Notes: generated by a model from the letters alone, not told the origin. Positions 20,421 to 30,623 are shown, counted from the first letter of the stretch. The stretch: 64,000 nt of DNA from Pycnococcus provasolii (GCA_938743325.2 OW568862.1:1155501-1219500); one strand, 5' to 3'. A program made the numbers and translations.

Positions 20421-23400
20421 ATGGCACAACAACATACAGACATGGCGCTGCAGCTTAGGCTCGCGCTTCTGCTTGTGCTGGTGTTTGGAACGACTATTAC
20501 AGACGCTTCGCACTTCCGGTATGGCTCCATCTTCTGGAAGCCTACCACGGAGACCGCGGCTTTGCCAGATTCGAGCACAGGCCCCTTCGTGGCGGAGTTC
20601 GAAATGTCCATGGCCTTTCGCCGTGACTATTTCTGGGGAGCGTACTTCAAGGAGGCGTGGATGGACAAGACCGTGCACGCCGACTGGCAGCGCTTCCCCA
20701 TGCCGCAGCTCCCGTACGACTGCGCGCAGTTCGGGGCGGATGCCAACGGCAACGCGATCCAGTGCTTTCTCAAGCAGGACCGCCTGTCGTCGTACATCAA
20801 GAACTACAGGCTGCTGTTCCCGGCGGGCATGGCGGTGAACGGGTTCGACCTCAAGCCCAACAACGACGGGCTGAACACGTACAACCCCGACGGCACAAAA
20901 AACCCCGGCGCGGATGCGGAGAACTACGGCGGGTACGTGTGCGTGTCGCCCGACAACAAGGGCTACGACGGAGACTGGAAGGCGCCTGGGCCATTCACGA
21001 TTGGAAACAGCCCAGAGCTGGCACCGCACTTCGCGCGCGCGCAGCCGTACCCCGGCTCGGTGACGGAGATCAGCAAGTGCACTCCGTGGAATGAGGTGTT
21101 TGGCTTCTTCTTCGGCGACCAGCTGGTTACTTCGCCGAACGCAACTTACAAGGGAAGGCGCAACAGCGCGCACAGTGCCGGAGTTATGGCGGAGGTTAAG
21201 GACATCTCCTTCTCGGACACCGACTTCGGCAACTACATCCAGATGGAGGCGATTCCGTTCACGCACACGTACGAGACGGCGCTGCACCCGGAGACGAATA
21301 AGCCGTACATCGCTTACTTCACGGGCGGCAACCGCCTGCACCAGCTGAACAACAACGCGAACGGGCGATACCGCCTCGAGATCGAGGTGGCCTTCGTGGC
21401 CCCGTTCAGGAATCGGTCGCCCATTGCGACGAACATCCCGGTGCTGCCGCTGCCGTACGTGGACGCGCCGAACCACGTGCAGTTCCAGATTGCGGCGTTC
21501 GACCCGGACATTGGCGACCAGGTGCGCTTCTTCCTGGGCACCGTCGAGGAGTACGGCGGCCTCCTGGGAAACATCATGTGGGAGACGGACTCGGACGGGT
21601 TCACCGCCGTTCAGTTCAACTGGCACGAGGACGTCTACAACGTGGAGGGCTGCCAGCGCAAGCTGCTCCCCGCCTCCGTCTGCACGGACGCGGGCGCGGT
21701 GGGAGCGACCCTCTCCAGCGAGTACGTGTCGCAGGGATACGTCCGCATCGGGTGCTCCAGCTCCACGGACACGGTGTGCAACGGCACGCAGGCGGTGAAG
21801 CAGAAGCCGCCGTGGGACGCCGCAAAGAACAAGCCGAGCAGCCCGCCGAATCTTGCCATCGACCCCAAGTCAGGGCTTGTGACGTGGCAGACTGGAAAGG
21901 ATCCGTTCAACGCGGCAACGGGCGCGGCAGCAAACAGCCAACTGTCGCCTGGATTCTACAATCTCGTGGTGATGGTTGAGGAGCGACGCAACGGTGTCGC
22001 CGAGGACCTTGCAGTCGGCCAACCGACGGTGCGCGGAAGCGGCATTAAGGTGCCTCTCGACTTCCTGCTGTACCTCTACCCCCGCGCGCACATGTGTTCG
22101 GGCGACTGTGACGCCGGCGCTCTGAAAACGAACATGACGACGCTGGAGACGACCGAAGGAGTGTACGGCGATCCAGACAACGGACCTCGCAAGTACGTCC
22201 TCGGCGACGACTTTGGTAATCCTCTCATGTCTGCAGGCTTCGGCCTCCCCGGCAACGGAACTGGGCAGTGCAAGATGTGCGGCGGCGGTGGCACGTCGGA
22301 GTACCTGTACGGTGGCTCAGTGAACATGCCTAGGGTTGTCAAATACGAAGAGGACGCTCTGAAGAACACGACGAAATACTGCGTGCCGCAGCGCATTGCG
22401 ACTGGCCAAGCGGTGAAGTCATGCTGCTATACTGGAGCAAACACGCTCGAGTTTGGCACGCAGTACTTCTCCGCGGGTTGCCTTGGTGCAGGCACGGCGG
22501 ATTCCTCACAGTCGATCGTACCCTACGTGGGTAGCCTTGACTCGTGCTTGATGAACACACCGCCGTACTTTCTCACGCAGTACACGACGGTCCCGCGCGC
22601 TGGCCCAACGCCGGGCGTGCCTCCGAGTGATGCTGGCATGATCACGTCTGCGAACGCAGTTCCGGAGCAGGGACTCTTCCCCGGGTCATTCCGTCCAGCG
22701 GTGGTGCAGTACCCGCTGGGCGCGGACGTGAAGTTTGACCTTGAGGCGTACGACCCGGATCACTGTGTCGAGCTGCAGATTGGCCACACCGGTCTGTACG
22801 ACTCCATGTTCATGTACCCGCACCAGCGCATTGACGAGCGCACCGTGAGGCGCATCTTCCTTTGGCCCAGCCCGAGCAAGGTGCCTCTTGAGGACTCGCG
22901 CCAGCGCCGGACGAAGGTTTGCTTCTACGCATTCGACCGTTACATGGCGACGGTGCTTCCCTTCCTGTGCATTCAGATTGACCTGATCGAGCCGCGCATC
23001 GTCAAGTGGTGCGATCACAGCACGCCTGGCCAGAATTCGACTGTTCTCGCTCCTGCCGATTCGGTGGTCAGCGCGTACATGGGCGAGGAGACTTGCATCC
23101 CGCTCTGCGTTGAGAAGAGTGACATGCGCAAGCAGTACAAGGGAAACCTCGACATTCGCATGGTTGACACGGCGTACGCCGTCAAGTTTGGTATACCGAA
23201 CGCTTCCACGCCGAACTTTGCCTATCCGTTCGATGAGGTGAACTTCCCGTCTAATGGAGAGCTCAAAGTGACACTCAAGGATGACCCGCACTACGAGAAG
23301 TACTGCTTCACGCCTCAATTGGGGCAGGAGTGCGCGTACGTAACCTGCTTCCAGGGCATCGACCTTGACACTGTGAACCCGTCGGACACGGAGGAGGCTG

Positions 23401-24788
23401 TTCTCGAGTATACCAACGTCCGTTGCGTGAAGATCGAGGTGCACAACACCGTGCTCGAGTTCAACGGCCAGGAGTTTGCGATGTCCCCGATGCTGAGCCA
23501 GCACATTGAGCCCATGGCAGGCATGTCGATGTCGGCCTGGCTTTACCCTAAGTGCCGCACCGATGGCATCAACGAGGCGCGTAACAACACGGCGTTCTAC
23601 TTCGCCTCGAATCGCACGGATGTTCGCGTTGCGATGCAGGTGAACAAGGACAAGCCGATGCGCGTGCGCAACGGAATCAAATTCATTCAAGAGGCTGGGA
23701 AGTCGTACGGATCCTTTGTCTACTTTGACGACTGGATCGGACCGGTGCTGAGCCCCTCGCAGTACGCGTGCGACATGTTCCACTACGTCGCGGTGACGAT
23801 GCAGGAGAGCGGCGTTTCGCATCTCATCGTTGATGGCATCGAAGAGGAAGCTCCGCTCCCAGGAAGCCGCGACGTGCGCACCTTTTCCGTGACATCATTC
23901 ACATCCAAGAGCCGCCCGGATAGCATGAGCATGAATGCAACGGGCCACTTCTTCGTCGGTTACTTACCAGGCGAGGGATGGCACGGCATGATTGACGAGG
24001 TTCGTGTGTGGAATAAGGCCCTTACGCTTGCTGAGGTGAAGTCGGACATGCACTTGCGCGTTGTCACGGCTGGGGCTGATGCGGCGCTGAAGGCTTCGTT
24101 CCAGATGCGCGATGGCGTGGGAACCGCAGATTTCCCGCTTTTCGACTACAGTGGAAATGGCAACCATCTGGAGATGGATGCCTGGCATCCATTCGGCGTG
24201 ACTGTGAAGCCAATGAACTCGAGCCATGGAATTCCGAGCATCGTGCCGTGCGTACTTGGCATGCAGCACACCGTCGGACCCACCACGGGTGGATGCAAAT
24301 CCGACGTGTATGCATGGAATGCCGCACCATCGCCCTTTGCAAAGTGCTCCATTAACGGTGTGCAGACGCGTGCCACCTTCGTCAAGGCGAACACGATGAG
24401 CTGCGAGACGCCAGGACACTTCACACCCCGATTCACTCCAGTGGTGGCGTCTAACGACGGTACGTCGTTTGGGGAGCCGTCATCGGCGTCGAAGGAGGTG
24501 CATCATCTCTACATGGACAGCGTGCTTTACGTGAAGGATCGTGACTCCACCGCTGAGATGGATTCATTGTGCTACGATTTGCCGGATAGGACTGTGACTT
24601 TTTCAGGTTGGTTCTGCCCCGGCTGTGCGTTGCCCGATCCGCCTGCGCCGACGGACAACAATCGCACAGGGTCGTACGAGCTGGACGTGATCAAAAAGGC
24701 TGCAGAAGCAGCTGCCAAGGCAGCAGCAGCGCTCACGACAACAACAACGAACGCAACGGCAGCGACACCAGCACCTGCTACAGGTTAA
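20421..24788 (+). CDS. Large secreted protein with LamG-like domain (1455 aa)
   Basis: The ATG at 20421 opens with a signal peptide: hydrophobic core LRLALLLVLVFG, likely cleaved near TDASHF. The N-terminal about 330 residues form an ordered extracellular module beginning SHFRYGSIFWK. Next comes a cadherin-like segment (RSPIATNIPVLPLPYVD, then FDPDIGDQVRF), several Cys-rich stretches (CKMCGGGG), and near residues 1020-1220 a concanavalin A/LamG-type fold (MSMSAWLYPKC, then GMIDEVRVWNKALTLAEVK). Many N-glycosylation sites (NATY, NTT, NGT) fit secretion. The Ala/Thr-rich C-terminus shows no clear membrane anchor, so it may be released or wall-bound. A cell-surface adhesion or matrix role is inference. 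Confidence 0.85.
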   Translation: MAQQHTDMALQLRLALLLVLVFGTTITDASHFRYGSIFWKPTTETAALPDSSTGPFVAEFEMSMAFRRDYFWGAYFKEAWMDKTVHADWQRFPMPQLPYDCAQFGADANGNAIQCFLKQDRLSSYIKNYRLLFPAGMAVNGFDLKPNNDGLNTYNPDGTKNPGADAENYGGYVCVSPDNKGYDGDWKAPGPFTIGNSPELAPHFARAQPYPGSVTEISKCTPWNEVFGFFFGDQLVTSPNATYKGRRNSAHSAGVMAEVKDISFSDTDFGNYIQMEAIPFTHTYETALHPETNKPYIAYFTGGNRLHQLNNNANGRYRLEIEVAFVAPFRNRSPIATNIPVLPLPYVDAPNHVQFQIAAFDPDIGDQVRFFLGTVEEYGGLLGNIMWETDSDGFTAVQFNWHEDVYNVEGCQRKLLPASVCTDAGAVGATLSSEYVSQGYVRIGCSSSTDTVCNGTQAVKQKPPWDAAKNKPSSPPNLAIDPKSGLVTWQTGKDPFNAATGAAANSQLSPGFYNLVVMVEERRNGVAEDLAVGQPTVRGSGIKVPLDFLLYLYPRAHMCSGDCDAGALKTNMTTLETTEGVYGDPDNGPRKYVLGDDFGNPLMSAGFGLPGNGTGQCKMCGGGGTSEYLYGGSVNMPRVVKYEEDALKNTTKYCVPQRIATGQAVKSCCYTGANTLEFGTQYFSAGCLGAGTADSSQSIVPYVGSLDSCLMNTPPYFLTQYTTVPRAGPTPGVPPSDAGMITSANAVPEQGLFPGSFRPAVVQYPLGADVKFDLEAYDPDHCVELQIGHTGLYDSMFMYPHQRIDERTVRRIFLWPSPSKVPLEDSRQRRTKVCFYAFDRYMATVLPFLCIQIDLIEPRIVKWCDHSTPGQNSTVLAPADSVVSAYMGEETCIPLCVEKSDMRKQYKGNLDIRMVDTAYAVKFGIPNASTPNFAYPFDEVNFPSNGELKVTLKDDPHYEKYCFTPQLGQECAYVTCFQGIDLDTVNPSDTEEAVLEYTNVRCVKIEVHNTVLEFNGQEFAMSPMLSQHIEPMAGMSMSAWLYPKCRTDGINEARNNTAFYFASNRTDVRVAMQVNKDKPMRVRNGIKFIQEAGKSYGSFVYFDDWIGPVLSPSQYACDMFHYVAVTMQESGVSHLIVDGIEEEAPLPGSRDVRTFSVTSFTSKSRPDSMSMNATGHFFVGYLPGEGWHGMIDEVRVWNKALTLAEVKSDMHLRVVTAGADAALKASFQMRDGVGTADFPLFDYSGNGNHLEMDAWHPFGVTVKPMNSSHGIPSIVPCVLGMQHTVGPTTGGCKSDVYAWNAAPSPFAKCSINGVQTRATFVKANTMSCETPGHFTPRFTPVVASNDGTSFGEPSSASKEVHHLYMDSVLYVKDRDSTAEMDSLCYDLPDRTVTFSGWFCPGCALPDPPAPTDNNRTGSYELDVIKKAAEAAAKAAAALTTTTTNATAATPAPATG

Positions 24789-25015
24789 ATGGGATCGCCG
24801 TAGCGACATTAAAGCGCGGATGCGCTAATACATTTGTATGGGTTGGTGTGGAAGGGTTTGGTGGTGTTGTGATAAAGGAAAACTCTTCTTCTCAATGACT
24901 CTTCAACTACCATAGCCCCTCACCCCGAAAGAAAAGTTACAGTGGACGTCAGAGCACGTTGAGGTCACATAACCCTTAAACTTTACATCATGCAACCCAC
25001 ACGGGATTCTCAAGA

Positions 25016-27058
25016 TCAACCACCGCCGCCGCAGCCTCCACCGCCACAGCCACCACCGCCGCAGCCTCCACCTCCACCACCGCAGCCTCCACCGCCGCAG
25101 CCACCACCACCACCGCCGCAACCAGCCGAGCCGCAGCCTGCTGAACCGCACCCAGCGCCACTTGCACAGGCAGCGCCACAGCCGCCTCCTCCAACGCCAC
25201 TCGTATTATTATGGACAGGGGAAGCTGGGATCCCGGAACACTGATTTGAGCGGAGACAGTAAGTGTAACCCACCATCGACAGCACGGAAATGAAAATCAG
25301 TATACCACCCACTGCAGAGATACTCCCTGGTAGTACGAAGTTGACGCCGATTCCAACGGCGACGAGAAGTCCAAAGATGTAATACACGTACCGTCCATAC
25401 TTATACCGCTTCGCGTATATCAGACGATTCCGGTCAACACCCACGACGACGTAGAGTGGAGGTCCTTGAGCAGGAAGAGGGAAAGGATACCTGTCCGCTG
25501 GAAATCCCATGGGCACGACACAGCTCGCTTCCATCCCGGCGAAGTCCTTCCCGGCTGCTTCCGGCACCTTGAACATGAGGCGATTCCCGGGAACTGCTTG
25601 ACGAGGCACCTCGACGACGGCATAGAAGATCGCAGGATGATCCATCCGCCCGAGCGGCGGCGGACCAAGCTCGGTTGGTTTCTCCTGATAGACTTTGGTG
25701 ACAAACGTTCCACGCACGCCGGCGGACTTGGGAATCGTGGGCGCTAAGAAGTGTGTATCACTCAGCTGCACTGCCGTTGGAATGATGCCAGGAGCATTCG
25801 TGACTGGTACTGAAGTCGAATACGGCGGCGGCGGCAGCGGGGCGCTCTGCATAGGCACTCCGTGCGTCATAATAACTGGGTTCTGTCCAGTTGGTGGAGG
25901 CGGCTGCATGTTCATCGATTCCATGACTGGTCCAGCCTTGCTGATGGTTGTAGAAGGCAGATGCGCCACCGATGCTGTCCAGTACCAGTCAGGCGGGTCG
26001 CGACGCCACATGCCACCTTGTTTGGCCCAAGCTCCTGAGTTGGGGAATGCGGTGGCCCACAGCTCCTGCGTGCGCGCCGAGCCAAGTTCCAGCCTCGCTC
26101 CTGGGCTGCGGTCGTTCACCGAGTCGTCATGAGCCAAACAAGCCTTGCCAGTCAAGTGTTTAGCATCCGCAGCGTATTGGCTCGGGTACGACATGTGTGC
26201 GTGCCAAGCAAGGTCAATGTCGTACGTGGGCACGAGGAATTCGTGCGGGTGCCTCTTCCACAGCTCGAGCAGTCGCAGGTAACGCTCGCAAGCCGCCGCA
26301 AGGAAGGATGCTTCGTCGTAGTGCGCGGGCCAAACCTGCCATAGGAATCCACCTTGTCTTCCGGCGCTCGCTACAAGGTCGCACGACGGTGCGAATGCCC
26401 CTTCTTTTTTGTTGAGGCACTTCATTCCCGCCTCCAGGCAATCTTTGAGGTCAAACGGCACGCCGTTTGCGCCCTTCGCCCACATCGCCCTCGCGCGTGC
26501 CTCTGCTTCGGCATCCTTGCAGTCTTTTCCTGCGCACAAAAAGGGATCAGCCACGTCAACGACGAATCCAAAGAAAGCTTCACAGTCTTGCGTGTACGCG
26601 TTTGGGTCAAGGCGGTGTAGGTGGTGGATCCACTGCACGTCGATGGGCGCCGCGAGCAGCATCGGCGTGCTGCTTTGGTGTTTCTGCGACTCGGCAAGCA
26701 GGGGCATCCACGCGTTCGCGTACCGCTCCACTGCAAGTTGCATAGTTATGCCTGGCGCGTATAGCGCGCCTCGCGCAGGTTGATTATTGTCCTCGCAGAA
26801 GTGCACGTTGGCCAGAAAGGCGCGCAGGAGGCGGCACTTACGCGGAAGGTTATGTACGAGGCGCACCTGCGTATCGTCCCCCACAAGCTGTTGGTTTGCC
26901 CCAAGGGCCGAGCCGCCACCACCACCCCTGGGTGAGGGAGGCCATGACGCCGATGGCAAGTGCAAGCCCCCGGGGGCTGGGGGTGTATCATTCAGGTTCG
27001 AAATGCCCAGGGGTAAGACATGATGAGGAAGAGGCACGTGTGGGAGCGCAGCCGCCAT
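25016..27058 (-). CDS. GRDP-like (DUF1399) protein with membrane segment and Gly/Cys-rich tail
   Basis: 680 aa, ATG at 27058. The DUF1399 hallmarks are both present: DVQWIHHLHRLDPNAY near residue 140 and DIDLAWHAHMSYPSQY near residue 280, resembling plant glycine-rich domain proteins (GRDP). A Pro-rich middle follows. Near residues 565-615 there are two hydrophobic spans (YYIFGLLVAVGIGVNFVLPG and GGILIFISVLSMVGYTYCL). The tail is almost pure Gly and Cys, encoded by GGC/TGC triplets over about 25018-25170. Plant GRDPs act in development and stress signalling; the membrane spans are unusual and suggest a membrane-tethered version. The neighbour at 20421 is convergent, 227 bases apart. Confidence 0.85.
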   Translation of the reverse strand: MAAALPHVPLPHHVLPLGISNLNDTPPAPGGLHLPSASWPPSPRGGGGGSALGANQQLVGDDTQVRLVHNLPRKCRLLRAFLANVHFCEDNNQPARGALYAPGITMQLAVERYANAWMPLLAESQKHQSSTPMLLAAPIDVQWIHHLHRLDPNAYTQDCEAFFGFVVDVADPFLCAGKDCKDAEAEARARAMWAKGANGVPFDLKDCLEAGMKCLNKKEGAFAPSCDLVASAGRQGGFLWQVWPAHYDEASFLAAACERYLRLLELWKRHPHEFLVPTYDIDLAWHAHMSYPSQYAADAKHLTGKACLAHDDSVNDRSPGARLELGSARTQELWATAFPNSGAWAKQGGMWRRDPPDWYWTASVAHLPSTTISKAGPVMESMNMQPPPPTGQNPVIMTHGVPMQSAPLPPPPYSTSVPVTNAPGIIPTAVQLSDTHFLAPTIPKSAGVRGTFVTKVYQEKPTELGPPPLGRMDHPAIFYAVVEVPRQAVPGNRLMFKVPEAAGKDFAGMEASCVVPMGFPADRYPFPLPAQGPPLYVVVGVDRNRLIYAKRYKYGRYVYYIFGLLVAVGIGVNFVLPGSISAVGGILIFISVLSMVGYTYCLRSNQCSGIPASPVHNNTSGVGGGGCGAACASGAGCGSAGCGSAGCGGGGGGCGGGGCGGGGGGCGGGGCGGGGCGGGG

Positions 27059-27764
27059 GCTTATACTTAAGACTCAATTAATTGCACACGAGTGCTCACG
27101 AGATGGTAGTTAAAAATAGAACTAGAAATAGAAATGCGGCCGGCAAACTCCAACGTGGAGGGGAGGCCGCCTGGGACAGGGAAAGTGGGAAGAGAGTCTC
27201 GCCCACCTGGCTGACAGGTTTCTCACTCACCCTCTTTTTTTATAAAAAAAAATGGAACCTGTTCTGCCGTTGATGAGCCGTTTAGCGTACCCGTAAGGTT
27301 TACCACTAGGTGCTTAGCGTATAGGATAGGTGTTTATTAAACTTTAGCGTGGAGGGAATACTGTAGGAGGGAATAGTCTACATAGGGGACTATGTAATGG
27401 AGCCTCCCCACTCAGCCTCCCCACTCTGCCACTGGCAACTGGTAAGTTCACTAAGTTACGCCTACATAGTCTATGCATGGCCACCTTGCATGGCGGGCCC
27501 ATGCATGCATGGTGGACCACCTAGGACGGTTGTGATAAATGATTAAATGGTTTGATGAAAGGCTTTCGTTGCTGGCCGGCCCCCAATAAAATAGTTCTAA
27601 TAAAGGGGGCTTTGCTTTTGTTCCCTGATCGATGCCTCGCTTAAGGGTCCCCTCTGAGGAAGTCCTGAAGTCTCTCCCTGATGAACCACCTGTACCCTAG
27701 TACTACTGTACCGAACGCACCTCAGCTCACCTTCATCATTCCCATCAAACAACGCGTCCTCGTC
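27059..27764. other. Spacer with no supported gene besides 5' leader
   Basis: Lower GC than the genes around it. Contains poly-T/poly-A runs at 27233-27250, repeated CTCCCCACTC motifs near 27400 and a cluster of GCATGCAT/CATGG motifs near 27470-27520. The last about 100 bases before 27765 are probably the 5' leader of the two-exon gene. Confidence 0.5.
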
Positions 27765-28249
27765 ATGGCCTCGCAGTCGCTCCCCACGTTCTCGCCCGAC
27801 ATGCTCACGCGCATGGAGCCGGGAATGCTCACCGACGAAATGAAAGAAGGTAAGACACAACAACATAATACGCCTATCGTATTGCTCGACGCAGGGCGGT
27901 TTTTTTGCTGCGCGCACCGCACCGCACAACTGCGTAATCTGAGAACAATCCACGATAATACACGCTAAACACACGCTAACGCCCCAACTTCACCAAATAT
28001 CCCCCATCCTTGCACGCAGTGATGCGCGAGCGCGGCGCTGCCATGCTCAAGAAGACGGCGAAGTGGAAGACGTGCTCGGGTGTGACGGACAAGACGCCGC
28101 TCACCAGCACCTCGCACGCGACTTACAACTACGTCTTGCCACCAGTGGGAACCGTCCCGACAGAGCACCGTTTTCAGAAGGGAGAGTTTGGCACGTACTT
28201 GAAGAAGGCACAGGAACTACACGTCAACCTCAAGTCAACAGCACACTAA
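27765..28249 (+). CDS. Small two-exon protein of unknown function (104 aa)
   Basis: Exon 1 is 27765-27849 and exon 2 is 28020-28249, with a 170-base intron that starts GTAAGA and ends TTGCACGCAG. Joining them keeps the frame (GAA-G then TG-ATG, reading E-V-M). The protein starts MASQSLPTFSPDMLTRMEPG and ends HVNLKSTAH. It is soluble and basic, and has a conserved-looking Tyr/Pro/Phe segment (ATYNYVLPPVG, then HRFQKGEFGTYLKKAQ). I do not recognise the family; such short Tyr/Pro-rich proteins occur among axonemal inner proteins, which is speculation. One of the three conserved 3'-flank elements starts nine bases after its stop. Confidence 0.7.
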
Positions 28250-28257
28250 ACTAGAGC

Positions 28258-28325
28258 TGAGATCCCTCATTCAGTAATAAAGTTGCACTTTATTTGTCCA
28301 ACTGTCGTCCATTCACACCATTCAC
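28258..28325 (+). repeat. Conserved 3'-flank element, copy 1
   Basis: Begins GAGATCCCTCATTCAGTAAT nine bases after the stop at 28249 and continues with GCACTTTA, TTTGTCCAAC, GTCGTCCATTCACACCA. It matches the copy at 41754 over about 65 bases with few differences, and the minus-strand copy at 14375-14460 more loosely. Confidence 0.85.
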
Positions 28326-28426
28326 TTTCACCATTCAGCCCATTCACCGATGCCATTCACTGCGCGTTTTTGTTCATGGCGCAGGTGATTTTGAAGGGTT
28401 AGTTACTATAATAAAGGATTTCTATA

Positions 28427-30478
28427 TCAGCCAAACAACGCCTTCTTTGCAAAGGAAGTTTTGACTCCGCGCGCAGATGTCGGCCGCGACGGCGGCTTGA
28501 ACTCGGCAGGCTCTTGCTGTGCTGGTTGCTCCACCGTCGCCTCTGCCTTCGCTTCCAGCTGCGCATTCGCCTCCTCCTGCGGCACCAAAGCAGCCGCGGG
28601 AACGACCGCCGGTGCCGCACGAGGAGGCGAATGCGCAGATGTCGGCCGCGACGGCGGCTTGGACTCGGCAGGCTCTTGCTGTGCTGGTTGCTCCACCGTC
28701 GCCTCTGCCTTCGCTTCCAGCTGCGCATTCGCCTCCTCCTGCGGCACCAAAGCAGCCGCGGGAACGACCGCCGGTGCCGCACGAGGAGGCGAATGCGCAG
28801 ATGTCGGCCGCGACGGCGGCTTGGACTCGGCAGGCTCTTGCTGTGCTGGTTGCTCCACCGTCGCCTCTGCCTTCGCTTCCAGCTGCGCATTCGCCTCCTC
28901 CTGCGGCACCAAAGCAGCCGCGGGAACGACCGCCGGTGCCGCACGAGGAGGCGAATGCGCAGATGGTGCCCCAAATCGACTTTGCTTTGTTGGCGATGGC
29001 GAATTGAGCACAGCGGCAATTGCGTCTGCACCAAAACCAATTGGCGACGGCTCATTTCGATCTTCACGCGTCTCGCGTGGCGGTGTAGCCATCTTCTGCG
29101 GCTCCACCTTGGAAAGAAACGCGGCGAGTTTTGTGGACGACTGCTCTCGCCTCGCCTTTGCACGTGCGCGATCCGCCTTCTCACCCAGCTCGTGTGCCAT
29201 AGCAAGAAAGTAGTTCTCCATCGCTGCAAGAGCTGCGGCGTGAAGCTCTGCCTCCACCTCATCCTCATTCAGACCGCTCGTTTTACGCCGCTCCGTTCTC
29301 GTGACTCCTAACATTTTTGGCGGGGAGCTTGCACTCGACGGGCGCGCGCTAAGCCAGGCAGCGTCGAGTCCAAAGCCTCCAGGCGCACCATCCTTCCAAC
29401 CGCGCGCTTTCGAAGATCCTGCCGGTGGCGAGCTTGGCACTGCCAGCGACGAGCGAGACGGAGAGCTTGGTAGTTGCGCGATGGAGGCGGCTTGTGACAC
29501 GAGCAGCTCGCATATAGCATGCTTAGAAGGGCCGGACAATCGACGAGCGAGCTGAAGCGGCGTGCGGCCCTCCATGTCTCGGATCTGCGACGCATTTGCA
29601 CCGTCGCGGCTGCCGATGAGAGCCGCAACGCACGCCGCGTGCCCGCGGCGGCACGCAGCGTGCAGCGGCGTCTCGCCGCTCGCGGCGTCCATGCCGAGAG
29701 CAACGGACGACGACTCCATCTTGAGCGGGTCAGGGCGTCCGCTGACGACGCCGTCGTGCTCGACGATTTCGCTCGGTGCCACCAGCAGCGCGGCGGCGTT
29801 CGCACCGTGGCGCAGGAGCACCTTGACGCACGCCTCAGCGCCAACCTCTGCAGCGACGTGAAGTGGTGTGCGGCCCTTCTTATCTCTTGACGTGAGCAAC
29901 GCGGGCCTGGCGGCTGGGTCGCCGTCCCCTACGAGGTCGAGCAGAACTCGACATGCACTTGCCTGCGCCTTTTCGCAAGCGCAGTGCAAGGCGCTTTGTC
30001 CTGAGGAGGCGACGCGTGTCCTCGGCTCCGCTCCCTTCTCCACGAGCAGCCGGCATACGTCGCGGTGTCCGCCGGACGCAGCCCAGTGCAGCGGCGTGTG
30101 TCCTGTCGCTCCACGCGGGTTTACGTCCGCACCATTCTGTATGAGCAGGTCTGCAATCTGCACGTCTCCCCTCTGCGCAGCCCAGTGCATGGGCCGGCGG
30201 CCGTGCACGTCGCTCACGTCGACGTTCGCGCCCTTCGATAGCAGCACACTGCACGCAGCTGTCTGCCCGCCTCTCGACGCGACGTGCAAGGCGGTCTCCA
30301 GGCTCTTGTTGCGCACGTCGACGTCGAGTCCTGCGTCAACGATTGCGGCGAGTCGTACGACGTCTCCCCTCTCTCCCGCGGCGAGGAGGTCGTCGCCCGT
30401 GAGGAACCCGTCTCCGAACGGGACGCGCGTCAGCGGCTGCGGCTGGCTGAACGGGGACAGGAACGACGCGGCGGACAT
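28427..30478 (-). CDS. Ankyrin-repeat protein with tandem 54-aa C-terminal repeats
   Basis: The best start is the ATG at 30478 (MSAASFLSPFSQPQP); the frame is open to 30583 only through a TTG. About 683 aa. Residues about 25-350 hold at least six ankyrin repeats with classic consensus, for example GRRPMHWAAQRGDVQIADLL, GHTPLHWAASGGHRDVCRLL and GRTPLHVAAEVGAEACVKVL. A Ser/Pro-rich linker follows, then a helical segment near LAAMENYFLAMAHELGEK. Last come three near-identical 54-residue repeats (core QEEANAQLEAKAEATVEQ) ending in a basic tail. Ankyrin stacks bind partner proteins; the target is not evident from sequence. The telomere-like run at 30624 sits between this gene and the divergent CPBP gene. 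Confidence 0.88.
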   Translation of the reverse strand: MSAASFLSPFSQPQPLTRVPFGDGFLTGDDLLAAGERGDVVRLAAIVDAGLDVDVRNKSLETALHVASRGGQTAACSVLLSKGANVDVSDVHGRRPMHWAAQRGDVQIADLLIQNGADVNPRGATGHTPLHWAASGGHRDVCRLLVEKGAEPRTRVASSGQSALHCACEKAQASACRVLLDLVGDGDPAARPALLTSRDKKGRTPLHVAAEVGAEACVKVLLRHGANAAALLVAPSEIVEHDGVVSGRPDPLKMESSSVALGMDAASGETPLHAACRRGHAACVAALIGSRDGANASQIRDMEGRTPLQLARRLSGPSKHAICELLVSQAASIAQLPSSPSRSSLAVPSSPPAGSSKARGWKDGAPGGFGLDAAWLSARPSSASSPPKMLGVTRTERRKTSGLNEDEVEAELHAAALAAMENYFLAMAHELGEKADRARAKARREQSSTKLAAFLSKVEPQKMATPPRETREDRNEPSPIGFGADAIAAVLNSPSPTKQSRFGAPSAHSPPRAAPAVVPAAALVPQEEANAQLEAKAEATVEQPAQQEPAESKPPSRPTSAHSPPRAAPAVVPAAALVPQEEANAQLEAKAEATVEQPAQQEPAESKPPSRPTSAHSPPRAAPAVVPAAALVPQEEANAQLEAKAEATVEQPAQQEPAEFKPPSRPTSARGVKTSFAKKALFG
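28470..28963 (-). repeat. Tandem 162-bp coding minisatellite (three copies)
   Basis: Three consecutive 162-base units inside the ankyrin gene, in frame (54 codons). Copies appear identical or nearly so at nucleotide level, apart from the edges where one Ser codon becomes Phe. This points to recent duplication or homogenisation. Confidence 0.9.
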
Positions 30479-30623
30479 GCCGTATCTTACGTGGGTTCGG
30501 ATGGGATGGGACAAATTGGGTTGCGGCAAGTTTGACCGTTTGACCGCGGGAGCCGGGAGGGGACGAGGAGGTCGCTTGTTCAAAGGAAGGAAAAGGGAAG
30601 AACCCAGCCCTGCTAACGCCTGA

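Noticed and set aside
20206-20838. A 210-codon plus-strand ORF overlapping the start of the LamG gene
   Set aside because: Arg-rich and motif-free; it overlaps the signal peptide and first domain of the real gene in another frame.
27233-27250. T-run followed by A-run as a possible Pol III terminator or polyadenylation tract
   Set aside because: No RNA gene can be recognised upstream on either strand.
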